Below, piece by piece: positions 1 to 7,267 of a DNA stretch of 38,248 bases. A program made the position numbers and the translations under genes. The notes under the pieces are model-generated. The model saw only the letters and a list, made by a program, of their open reading frames with translations, ran no database searches and was not told the DNA's origin. How positions within the stretch are numbered: position 1 is the first letter of the stretch; each line of letters begins with the position of its first letter. This DNA comes from an uncultured Lachnospiraceae bacterium (GTDB lineage: Bacteria > Bacillota > Clostridia > Lachnospirales > Lachnospiraceae): positions 1-38,248 of the forward strand of contig CAJOME010000004.1 in the NCBI GenBank assembly GCA_905235585.1, written 5' to 3'.

Positions 1-65
1 GCTTCTGTCGCTGCAGACAGTCCCGCAGGGCCGGCTCCTATTATGATCAGATCATATCTCTTCAT
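1..65 (-). CDS. FAD-dependent oxidoreductase, N-terminus only
   Basis: Only the first 21 codons are inside the window; the rest lies beyond base 1. They read MKRYDLIIIGAGPAGLSAAT, a textbook FAD-binding Rossmann start (beta strand, then GxGxxG). The ATG overlaps the TGA of the upstream 2Fe-2S gene as ATGA, so the two are translationally coupled. A small 2Fe-2S protein directly followed by an FAD oxidoreductase is the arrangement of HcnA/HcnB (hydrogen cyanide synthase) and OoxA/OoxB (opine oxidase), where the pair forms an amine dehydrogenase. The exact substrate cannot be read from 21 residues. Confidence 0.85.
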   Translation of the reverse strand, partial: MKRYDLIIIGAGPAGLSAATE

Positions 66-406
66 CTGACTGCCTCCCGCTGTTCCTTAAACGGTATGTC
101 ACTTACTCCGTATTGTGTCCTGACATCCATCCCCTCTTTAAGCGGTGTGATGCAGGTACGTACATTAGGAATGCCGTCGACTACCATCACACAATCCGTG
201 CAGCGTCCGATAGCACAGAATACCCCTCTTGGGCTGTGTCCCTTTTTTGTGTATCTGTGTACCATCACTCCTGCTGCCTTAAGTGCCACCGCCACCGGCT
301 CACCCTCATATCCGTATATCTCTTTTCCGTCATATGAAAAGCTTACGCGTCTTCCTTTTTCGGTATTTCCCAATATCGGATGTTCTGATATCCTGTGTGC
401 CATCAT
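62..406 (-). CDS. Small (2Fe-2S)-binding protein, HcnA/OoxA-like subunit
   Basis: This 114-residue protein is essentially one ferredoxin-like domain. The cluster motif is CAIGRCTDC at about residues 64-72 with a fourth Cys at about 85 (C-x4-C-x2-C-x12-C). The small subunits of opine and cyanide-forming amine oxidases and the N-terminal part of sarcosine oxidase alpha subunits have this form. It probably passes electrons from the FAD subunit encoded next (ATGA overlap). There are two adjacent ATGs (406 and 403) behind GGGGAG; the second has the better spacing. It follows two ornithine-cyclodeaminase-family genes after a 26-nt gap. The family is clear; the substrate is not known. Confidence 0.85.
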   Translation of the reverse strand: MMAHRISEHPILGNTEKGRRVSFSYDGKEIYGYEGEPVAVALKAAGVMVHRYTKKGHSPRGVFCAIGRCTDCVMVVDGIPNVRTCITPLKEGMDVRTQYGVSDIPFKEQREAVR

Positions 407-432
407 CTTCTCCCCGTCATTCCTGTCATCTG

Positions 433-1569
433 TCAGACCATCTCAGGCTTGTCCCAAAGCCTTAATGGCGTACCTATTCCCATTGAAACAGCCTTCTCAT
501 AGCATATCTTCCCCCATGCCACATCCTCTACGGGCATACCTCCCACGGAGAATATGACGATATCGTTATCATCCCGTCTCGCTTCAGCTTTGCCGCATAT
601 GATATCACCCAGATCCGTTATTTCGTCCTTATTGATAAGCCCGTCATGTATCATATCCGTAAACTTTGATCCGATTATGTTGTTCGCTCCGAATGAAGGA
701 TATGGGAACTCCTCCGCCCATGCCTCATACAGCGCAGTATTGTCTACTACCAGAGAGCAGCTTCCAGCCATGAAATCTGCCGAAAGCTCAAAGCAGCTTA
801 CACCTATCACGAGAGCTCCGGGCTTCAGCCACCCGCCCTCCACATAAGGATAGGTAGATGGATCGGTATTTCCGGAGTTTGCAAAGCAGACTACGTCCGT
901 ATCCCTTACGAGCTCCTCTACAGTGTCCACTGCGTATATCCTTTCAACCTTTGGATACTGCTTTCTCGCTTTTGCCACAAAAGCATCAAGTGAAGCCTGT
1001 CCTCTGCCCTTTACCTTTATCTCGCTGATACTCTCACAGGTATCCATGATGGCTTCCAAAGATGTGCTTCCCATGACTCCCGGACCGCATATCCCACACA
1101 CTCTCGCATCCCTTGATGCCAGATATCTTGCTCCGACACCGGGGATAGCTCCTGTGCGCATCGCGCTGAGTATATTTGCAGACATCAGCGCAATCGGTGC
1201 TCCCGTATCCTTGTCATTCAGCATCACCGTAAGTATTGACCTTGGCAGACCTTTTGTTTTGTTATTACTGTTGCTCCCGTACCATTTCATACCTGCAAGG
1301 TCAAAGGAGCCGCCAAGATAGGCAGGCATGGCCATGAACCGCCTGTCATCTCCCTCATCTAAAGGCATATTCGGAAACTTTGAGGTCTTCGGAAAGGATA
1401 ACTGGCTGCCATGCGAATTGTGATTGGCTCCGCCCATCACATAGTCACCGCTTCTTAAGCACTTTATCACCTCTTCCATGGTATCTATACAGGCTCTCAT
1501 GTCCCTGACACCGGCCTTTATCATGTCCTCTTCAGACAGAAATAAAAAATCTATAGTCGGATAGCTCAT
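433..1569 (-). CDS. Ornithine cyclodeaminase / mu-crystallin family protein, paralog 1
   Basis: 378 residues, a little longer than classical ornithine cyclodeaminases (about 330-350). Family landmarks are visible: an active-site lysine region (AGMKWYGSNSNN), the arginine segment SAMRTGA, and a Rossmann nucleotide-binding loop GPGVMG at about 163-168. The segment after the Rossmann fold reads LVIGVSCFELSADF, where OCD carries its catalytic Asp (GGD context); that Asp seems to be absent. The protein may therefore be an imine reductase or amino-acid dehydrogenase rather than a lyase. Public annotation sometimes calls close relatives 'tyramine oxidase subunit B', without firm biochemistry as far as I know. 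The start has GGGAG six bases upstream. It lies 12 nt after its paralog, in the PII-pot unit. Confidence 0.85.
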   Translation of the reverse strand: MSYPTIDFLFLSEEDMIKAGVRDMRACIDTMEEVIKCLRSGDYVMGGANHNSHGSQLSFPKTSKFPNMPLDEGDDRRFMAMPAYLGGSFDLAGMKWYGSNSNNKTKGLPRSILTVMLNDKDTGAPIALMSANILSAMRTGAIPGVGARYLASRDARVCGICGPGVMGSTSLEAIMDTCESISEIKVKGRGQASLDAFVAKARKQYPKVERIYAVDTVEELVRDTDVVCFANSGNTDPSTYPYVEGGWLKPGALVIGVSCFELSADFMAGSCSLVVDNTALYEAWAEEFPYPSFGANNIIGSKFTDMIHDGLINKDEITDLGDIICGKAEARRDDNDIVIFSVGGMPVEDVAWGKICYEKAVSMGIGTPLRLWDKPEMV

Positions 1570-1581
1570 ATATTTCTCCCA

Positions 1582-2730
1582 TCATTTCATGTACGGTTCA
1601 TCCCAGAGATTCAGCCTGGTTCCTATGCCGAGCATCCTCGCCCGTTCGTAGCATTCATATCCCCACGACAGATCCTCCAAGGGCATGCCGCCTATGGAAC
1701 ACATGATTATCTCATCCTTACTCTCCCTGCCTTTTTTGACGCCGTTTACTATATCGCACAGATCGAGTACGTTCTTTCTGTCGGTTTTTCCGGTGTCCAC
1801 CAGATGTACAAAGTGAATCCCCATAATGCACCACTCACGTTTATTGCCAAGCTCGTCTGTCTCTCCTCTTGCCATGAAGTTGCTGAGATATTTCTGATAC
1901 ATACCGTAGTTATCCACTACCATTTTGGTACTGAGGAAGTCATCAAACTGTCTGTAGAGAAACGATCCCATACTGAATACGGTAGCTCCCTTCTTGAACC
2001 ACTCGATATGAAACTCCTCCATATCAGCCTTGCTCACCGACATCGCCTCGGAGACCACATCGGCATCACTGCATGCCTCCCTGAGACTGGCGCATATCTC
2101 TATCTCCTTAACATTCGGATATTTTTCTTCTATAAAGCTCTTCATCTCAAGAGCCGTCCTTGATGATAGGCTGCTCCCTCTCAGCTTTATCTTCTTTATA
2201 TTTGGCAATACCCTCATATAGCACATGAGCGCGCATTTATTGATCACTCCGGGTCCGATCAGCGAAAGCACTTCGGCATCGGGATCGGCAAGTAGGGTGG
2301 CTGCCATCGCCGGCATCGCTCCTGTCCTCATGGCAGACAGCAGATTTGCCGACATCACCGCCACAGGAGCTCCGGTATCCACATCAGAGAGAGTGACCAT
2401 AAGTATGGACCGCGGGAGTCCCCTGGATGAATTATGGCTGTTTGAGCCGTAATACTTCTGTCCTGCTATATGAAATCTCCCTCCTATATATGCGGGCATC
2501 GCCATAAATCTGCGGTCAGGTCCGTCATCTATGGGAAATCCCTCTATATCCGAGGTCTGGGGGAAGTTCATCTGCAGGCCGTGTTCATCCCCTTTTGGTC
2601 CTCCGAGCAGAAAATCATGCTTCCCGAAAAGCATCATGGTCTCACGCATGGTTGCCATACACCGCGAGGCATCCATGACTCCGGCCTCTATCATGTCCTT
2701 TTCATTCAGGTACAGAAAGTCTATGCTCAT
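1582..2730 (-). CDS. Ornithine cyclodeaminase / mu-crystallin family protein, paralog 2
   Basis: 382 residues and clearly homologous to the neighbouring 378-residue protein along its whole length: shared FLYLNEKDMI-type start, AGQKYYGSNSHN, SAMRTGA, GPGVIN nucleotide loop and a matching C-terminal LWDEP. It differs where the OCD catalytic Asp would lie (SMGSFLYRQFDD) and carries a longer, charged insertion near residues 290-310. Two adjacent diverged copies suggest a hetero-oligomer or two successive steps. The start has AGGAG six bases upstream, inside the end of potD (3-nt intergenic gap), so it is co-transcribed with the transporter. The family is confident; the reaction is unknown. Confidence 0.85.
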   Translation of the reverse strand: MSIDFLYLNEKDMIEAGVMDASRCMATMRETMMLFGKHDFLLGGPKGDEHGLQMNFPQTSDIEGFPIDDGPDRRFMAMPAYIGGRFHIAGQKYYGSNSHNSSRGLPRSILMVTLSDVDTGAPVAVMSANLLSAMRTGAMPAMAATLLADPDAEVLSLIGPGVINKCALMCYMRVLPNIKKIKLRGSSLSSRTALEMKSFIEEKYPNVKEIEICASLREACSDADVVSEAMSVSKADMEEFHIEWFKKGATVFSMGSFLYRQFDDFLSTKMVVDNYGMYQKYLSNFMARGETDELGNKREWCIMGIHFVHLVDTGKTDRKNVLDLCDIVNGVKKGRESKDEIIMCSIGGMPLEDLSWGYECYERARMLGIGTRLNLWDEPYMK

Positions 2731-2733
2731 GCG

Positions 2734-3786
2734 TCACTCCTTCAGTTTTGTCCACATCTCGTCATATACTGCCAGTGTATCGGCATCCAGATATTTTACA
2801 AATTCGCCGTTTTTTATTACCTCAGCCGGCACGTTTTTTGCCTGATTGGACACATAATCATCTCCCATAAGCTCCAGTGCTTTCTTATTCGGACAAAGGT
2901 ATGGAAACTCGGATATATTTTCCTTAGCGGCATCCGCGCTCAACATATAGTTTATGAACTTCATTGCATTATCGTAGTTTCTGGCGCCTTTGGGTACCAC
3001 CCAGTTGTCCAGGAATACATATGCTCCCTCCGAGGGATATACGATCTCTATGTCAGGGTTTTCTTCCATCGCCATGGCAATCTCCGCGGACCACACCATG
3101 CCAACCGCGCAGTCACCTGATATAAGTGCTGATTTAGGTGAGTCGGAATCATACAGCCTGACATTCTGTTTCAGACTCATGAGCTTCTCCTGTATTTCCG
3201 ACAGCACTGTGCGATCCGTCTCATTCATCGAATATCCCATACTCCGCGCAGTCATGCCTATAACAGCACGTGTATCATCCAGCACAACGATCTGTCCCTC
3301 CAGTGCCGGATCAAAGAGATCATCATAGGACGTTATTTCTCTGTCCACCTTCGATGTATTCACGGCAATGCAGGCCACACCTCCCTCATATGGTACAGAA
3401 TACAGATTACCCGGATCATACGAGGGATCGAGATAAGAATCATCTATATTTTTCAGATTGGGCAGCTCCTCCCTGTCAAGCTTCTCCAGCTTGTCCTGAG
3501 CCACAAGATATTCCACGGCGTAATCACTCGGGAGCAGTACATCATATGCGCCCTCCGACTCTGATTTGAGCTTTGACAGCATATCTTCATTTGAGGAATA
3601 TGTAGATACGTTCACCTTTATACCATACTGATCCTGAAAGTCAGCTATAGCGCCTTCCGATACATATTCCGTCCATATGAATACGTTCAGCTCTCCGTTA
3701 TCGGTCTTGCCGGCATTTCCGCAACCACTGAGCATCAGCATGGATACTGTTACTGCGAGCAATAAGCTCATCACTTTCTTTTTCAT
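2734..3786 (-). CDS. potD: Polyamine-type ABC transporter substrate-binding lipoprotein
   Basis: 350 residues with a lipoprotein signal peptide (MKKK, hydrophobic stretch, lipobox LSGC with Cys at about 22), so it is anchored outside the membrane. The mature part follows PotD closely: FIWTEYV near the start, LPSDY, a DDTRAVIGM segment, and GMVWSAE. In E. coli PotD the WTEY block, an Asp and Glu in the DDxRE segment and several Trp bind spermidine. Here the Glu position of that segment is Ala, so the ligand may not be spermidine. It is last of the transporter genes (order A-B-C-D), with GGAGG ahead of the ATG. Confidence 0.9.
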   Translation of the reverse strand: MKKKVMSLLLAVTVSMLMLSGCGNAGKTDNGELNVFIWTEYVSEGAIADFQDQYGIKVNVSTYSSNEDMLSKLKSESEGAYDVLLPSDYAVEYLVAQDKLEKLDREELPNLKNIDDSYLDPSYDPGNLYSVPYEGGVACIAVNTSKVDREITSYDDLFDPALEGQIVVLDDTRAVIGMTARSMGYSMNETDRTVLSEIQEKLMSLKQNVRLYDSDSPKSALISGDCAVGMVWSAEIAMAMEENPDIEIVYPSEGAYVFLDNWVVPKGARNYDNAMKFINYMLSADAAKENISEFPYLCPNKKALELMGDDYVSNQAKNVPAEVIKNGEFVKYLDADTLAVYDEMWTKLKE

Positions 3787-3808
3787 AGCTAAACCCTCCT
3801 CTTTTTAT

Positions 3809-4612
3809 CTATGTCTCAGTATATTTCCTATGAAACAGGTCTCCCTGAGTCAGTACCACAAATACGGCAGTTACAATGAGTATCAGAGTAGACAGCGCAT
3901 TGACATCAGGCGCCACACCGCTCTTTACGCTTTCCATTACCTTAAGCGGATATGTCTTGGTCTGACCATATACAAAATAGCTGATGATCACATCATCTAT
4001 CGAGAGTGTGAAAGCAAGCAGAGCTCCGCCTGTTATCCCCGGCATGAGCACCGGTATCGTTATTTCAAAAAATGTCCTCAGCCTGCCCGCTCCGAGATCC
4101 ATGCTCGCTTCTTCTATGGATAGGTCATAGCCGGACAGTCTCGCACGCACATTAAATATCACGAACGGTATGCAAAAGGATACATGCGCAAGCACCAGGG
4201 TAAGCATGCCGCGGGGTATATCCGCTTTGGCGAATATCGTAAGCAGCGATATGCCAAGCACTATCTCAGGTATGACTACGGGAATATAGAGCAGACCATC
4301 TATCAGGGTTTTTCCTCTGAACCTGTACTTATACATACCTATGGCGCCCAGTGTCCCTATCATGGTAGACAATATGGTGCTGATGACTGCCAGCAGCACT
4401 GTAGTTCCAAACGCTTCAAGTAGTGAGCCGTTGCTCCATAGCTTCACATACCAGTCAAACGTGAAGCCCTTCCAGCTCATATATGGCTTTGTATTTGTCG
4501 CGTTGAAGGAATTGACCACTATTACCGCTATAGGCAGGAAGAGAAACAGATAGACCACCGCGCAATATATGGCCATACATATTCTTTTGTTTTTTTCTTT
4601 ACGTGTCATCAT
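3809..4612 (-). CDS. potC: Polyamine-type ABC transporter permease (PotC-like)
   Basis: Inner-membrane permease of about 268 residues with six predicted membrane spans and the permease EAA loop (EASMDLGAGRLRTFFEITIP) that contacts the ATPase. The longest reading frame starts at 4633, but that start would overlap potB by 17 nt and lacks a spaced ribosome site. The tandem ATGs at 4612/4609 follow the potB stop (4617) and suit GGGGGT upstream. It pairs with PotB to form the channel. Length and motif match PotC; substrate specificity is assigned only by family. Confidence 0.9.
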   Translation of the reverse strand: MMTRKEKNKRICMAIYCAVVYLFLFLPIAVIVVNSFNATNTKPYMSWKGFTFDWYVKLWSNGSLLEAFGTTVLLAVISTILSTMIGTLGAIGMYKYRFRGKTLIDGLLYIPVVIPEIVLGISLLTIFAKADIPRGMLTLVLAHVSFCIPFVIFNVRARLSGYDLSIEEASMDLGAGRLRTFFEITIPVLMPGITGGALLAFTLSIDDVIISYFVYGQTKTYPLKVMESVKSGVAPDVNALSTLILIVTAVFVVLTQGDLFHRKYTET

Positions 4613-4616
4613 AGCT

Positions 4617-5498
4617 TCATACCCCCAGGGCATCCATATCTCCGCCCAGTCTCTGATATATCTTTACAAGTATCAGAGTAAGCAATATCAGTACGATCGA
4701 GAGCGCTGCTCCGAGAGGCCAGTTGTTTCCGCTTTGAAACTGTCTCTCTATGAGATTGCCTATCATGTCCGAGTTGCCTCCGCCCAGTATGTCCGATACA
4801 AAGAAGTATCCAAGACATGGGATGAATACCATCAGACTGCCCGAAAAGATCCCGCCGGACGTAAGCGGCAATATCACTTCAAGAAATGTCCTGGCAGGGT
4901 GCGCTCCCAGATCATATGATGCCTCAAGGAGCGAAGCGTCCAGCTTTTCTATCGCTGTGTAAAGAGGCAGTATCATAAAAGGTATCAGGCAGTACACCAT
5001 GCCCAGTATGGTGGTGCCGTTACGGTACAGCATATCTATCGGTCCATCCGTGATGTGTAATGCGATGATTAGCGAATTCAGCCAGCCGTTTGTGCCAAGG
5101 AAGCTCCTCCACCCGTATATCCTTATCAGTGAATTGGTCCAAAACGGTATGATCACGAGCATATATAACACCTTTTTTCTGCGGCTCTTTGTTCTCGCTA
5201 TGATATACGAAAAGGGATACCCTATCAGTATGCACAGTATTGTCGTTACGAATGCGATAAACAGAGACCTCGCGTATATACGCATATAGTCCGCATCCAT
5301 CAGCCTGACGTAGTTATCCATCGTCAGATCAGATGTGACATTGTAAAACTCATCTATTGAGCAAAAGCTCATTGCCGCCACATATATCAGCGGTATCGCC
5401 ACAAGCAGCACCATGACGAGTGTCACCGGTCCGACCATGAGGATCGCGGAGAGTGTATCCGGCCTTATCCTTCTTTTTTGTGTTCTCTCGATGTCCAT
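4617..5498 (-). CDS. potB: Polyamine-type ABC transporter permease (PotB-like)
   Basis: 293 residues, six predicted membrane spans beginning at about residue 20, and the EAA motif EASYDLGAHPARTFLEVILP near residue 210. It is the first permease of the transporter. The start ATG has AAGGAG at a normal distance and follows potA by 15 nt. Its stop lies 4 nt ahead of the preferred potC start, consistent with coupled translation. Confidence 0.9.
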   Translation of the reverse strand: MDIERTQKRRIRPDTLSAILMVGPVTLVMVLLVAIPLIYVAAMSFCSIDEFYNVTSDLTMDNYVRLMDADYMRIYARSLFIAFVTTILCILIGYPFSYIIARTKSRRKKVLYMLVIIPFWTNSLIRIYGWRSFLGTNGWLNSLIIALHITDGPIDMLYRNGTTILGMVYCLIPFMILPLYTAIEKLDASLLEASYDLGAHPARTFLEVILPLTSGGIFSGSLMVFIPCLGYFFVSDILGGGNSDMIGNLIERQFQSGNNWPLGAALSIVLILLTLILVKIYQRLGGDMDALGV

Positions 5499-5513
5499 AT
5501 GAAAAGCTCCTTT

Positions 5514-6623
5514 TTACGCAAGCCTTATGTCATTCAATGCCTCAAAGATATAGTGACTCTCATTATGTATCAGTACGGCATCTGACGGGATCCAATAGGG
5601 GTAGCATCTGCTTCCAACCGGCGGCAGCTCCTGTCCGGCAAGTCTTTCTATCTTTAGCTCATTTCCGTTAGGCAATGACACTATGCATTTGAGCACAGAG
5701 CCCACATAGATATAGTCCTTTACCTGTGCCTGCAGTCCGAATCCCTCCACCGGTGATGACGAAAACCTCATCTTTTCCGGCCTCACCGATACAGTGGCAT
5801 ATTCGAGTATCGAAAAGTCATCCGGACAGGCTACGGATACTATACCGTTCTCCAGCGTCATGACAGCGACCCCGTCTGTTATCGAAGATATGCATCCGTC
5901 ATATGTATTAGTCTCGCCTATAAAGGTAGCCACGAATCTGGTCGCGGGGTGCTCATATATCTCTGTAGGAGTCCCGAGCTGATCTATCACGCCGTCATGC
6001 ATGACCGCGATACGGTCACTCATAGTCAGGGCTTCCTCCTGATCATGTGTGACATATATGAATGTGATATTCAGCTTTTTCTGTAACCTTTTAAGCTCTA
6101 TCTGCATCTGTTTTCTGAGCTTTAGATCCAGTGCTCCGAGCGGCTCATCCAAAAGAAGCACCCTCGGTCTGTTGATGAGTGCCCTCGCTATCGCTACCCT
6201 CTGCTTCTGTCCGCCTGACAGCTGGCTCGGATATCTTTTTTCAAAGCCGCCAAGCTGCACCATCTCCATCATTTCGGCGACACGCTCTTTTATCTCTGCC
6301 TTTGGCACCTTTTTCATCTTCAGTCCGTAGGCGATATTGTCATATATAGTTTTGTGAGGAAAAAGCGCATACGACTGGAAGACCGTATTTACATTCCTTT
6401 CATACGGCTCTTTTTCTTCTATGGGCTCTCCCTCTACGCGGATACTTCCGCTCGTAGGCTCCTCAAAGCCGGCTATCATCCGCAGTGTAGTGGTCTTGCC
6501 GCAGCCGGATGAGCCAAGCAGTGTCAGGAATTCTCCCTCACCTACGCTGAGGTTCATATTACGTACCACATGATTGGTTCCATATATTTTGTTTACGCCT
6601 TCTATTTCAACTATATTTTTCAT
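5514..6623 (-). CDS. potA: Polyamine-type ABC transporter ATPase (PotA-like)
   Basis: 369 residues. Walker A GSSGCGKTTT lies near residue 38, then the Q-loop region (NTVFQSYALFPH), the ABC signature LSGGQKQR, Walker B VLLLDEPLGALD and the switch His in YVTHDQEEA. The C-terminal third (about 240-369) is the TOBE regulatory domain typical of PotA/CysA-type ATPases. It is the first transporter gene, 23 nt downstream of the PII gene, so the sensor and the transporter are probably on one message. RBS AGAGGTG is present. Confidence 0.93.
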   Translation of the reverse strand: MKNIVEIEGVNKIYGTNHVVRNMNLSVGEGEFLTLLGSSGCGKTTTLRMIAGFEEPTSGSIRVEGEPIEEKEPYERNVNTVFQSYALFPHKTIYDNIAYGLKMKKVPKAEIKERVAEMMEMVQLGGFEKRYPSQLSGGQKQRVAIARALINRPRVLLLDEPLGALDLKLRKQMQIELKRLQKKLNITFIYVTHDQEEALTMSDRIAVMHDGVIDQLGTPTEIYEHPATRFVATFIGETNTYDGCISSITDGVAVMTLENGIVSVACPDDFSILEYATVSVRPEKMRFSSSPVEGFGLQAQVKDYIYVGSVLKCIVSLPNGNELKIERLAGQELPPVGSRCYPYWIPSDAVLIHNESHYIFEALNDIRLA

Positions 6624-6646
6624 GGGATCACCTCTTTATCCGCTGA

Positions 6647-7018
6647 TCACAGGGCTCTGTCTCCCCTTTCTCCCGTACGGATGCGCACGGCATCCTCCAC
6701 ATTTCTGATAAAGATCTTGCCGTCTCCCACATGGTCGGTAGCGCATACCTCCCTCACCTTTGCGATGATAGGCTCCACGAACCTGTCCTCCACCACGACC
6801 TCCGCCTTCACCTTGGGAAGCAGGTTGATGGTCGTCCTAAAGCCCTTCAGCTCGTTTACGGATTTCTCCGCGCCCTCGTCCGCAGTATCGCTGATACCCT
6901 TTTGGGTGCCGCAGCCCATCACGGTAGACAGCGTCATGCCGCCGCAGTTTATCTCATCCAGGATCGCCTTGATATCCTCAAGTCTTTCAGGTCTTACCAG
7001 CATCACCAGTTCTTTCAT
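6647..7018 (-). CDS. PII family nitrogen signalling protein with extended, tyrosine-free T-loop
   Basis: 123 residues of the GlnB/GlnK fold: start MKELVMLVRPERLEDIKAIL, QKG turn at 39-41, LPKVKAEVV strand, B-loop VGDGKIF at 97-103 and C-terminal RIRTGE. PII trimers sense ATP/ADP and 2-oxoglutarate and bind targets through the T-loop. Here the T-loop (about 37-65) is about 11 residues longer than in GlnB, and the usual uridylylated Tyr51 is absent (Glu at 51). Control by GlnD-type uridylylation is therefore unlikely. It is first in the unit with potABCD and amine-metabolism genes rather than next to amtB, suggesting the transporter or enzymes as partner (inference). RBS GGAGG lies seven bases upstream of the ATG. 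Confidence 0.92.
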   Translation of the reverse strand: MKELVMLVRPERLEDIKAILDEINCGGMTLSTVMGCGTQKGISDTADEGAEKSVNELKGFRTTINLLPKVKAEVVVEDRFVEPIIAKVREVCATDHVGDGKIFIRNVEDAVRIRTGERGDRAL

Positions 7019-7022
7019 ACAG

Positions 7023-7133
7023 CATCCTCCTCTCAGTACCGGGTTCGTTGGATCGAATAGGGAGGATGTGATCGCACCCTACTCGCCGCGTGGTCCGTGC
7101 CCGGCTGTGCCGGGAGAATCCCCTGCACGGACC
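7023..7133 (-). promoter_or_regulatory. Structured PII leader with possible ribosome-site sequestration
   Basis: Reading the minus-strand RNA, a 9-bp outer stem (GGUCCGUGC, 7133-7125, with GCACGGACC, 7100-7092) encloses a CCGGC/GCCGG hairpin. Then UAGGG (7081-7077) can pair with CCCUA (7062-7058). The overlapping CAUCCUCC (7068-7061) is a perfect 8-nt complement of GGAGGAUG (7030-7023), which contains the PII Shine-Dalgarno. The two pairings exclude each other, as in translational riboswitches. I do not recognise a known riboswitch class. Confidence 0.45.
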
Positions 7134-7144
7134 TGTGCATACAA

Positions 7145-7175
7145 AAAGAGGCTCGCCTTACGGACAAGCCTCTTT
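7145..7175 (-). terminator. Terminator/attenuator hairpin in the PII leader
   Basis: An 11-bp stem (AAAGAGGCTTG with CGAGCCTCTTT) with a 9-nt loop, followed on the minus strand by a run of T. It lies between the LuxR gene stop and the PII start, but downstream of the promoter at 7200-7228. It can therefore end read-through from the glnN operon and also attenuate the PII transcript. Confidence 0.75.
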
Positions 7176-7199
7176 GCTTAACGGTCATCTTTTTCGTGA

Positions 7200-7228
7200 A
7201 TTATATGACCGGACAAGAGTCTTTTCAA
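7200..7228 (-). promoter_or_regulatory. Sigma-A-type promoter of the PII-pot unit
   Basis: TTGAAA (7228-7223), a 17-nt spacer and TATAAT (7205-7200), a near-perfect vegetative promoter. The predicted start is near 7193, giving a leader of about 175 nt before the PII ATG at 7018. Confidence 0.75.
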
Positions 7229-7267
7229 TTCATTTAATTTACCATTTTTATGATCAAAAAGTATTAG

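Noticed and set aside
96-557. Large plus-strand frames opposite the nitrogen operons
   Set aside because: They are antisense shadows of recognised minus-strand genes, without ribosome sites or family features.
7019-7199. T-box or known amino-acid riboswitch in the PII leader
   Set aside because: AGGGTGCGATCAC only loosely recalls the T-box AGGGTGGNACCGCG, and there is no room for a full Stem I after the promoter.
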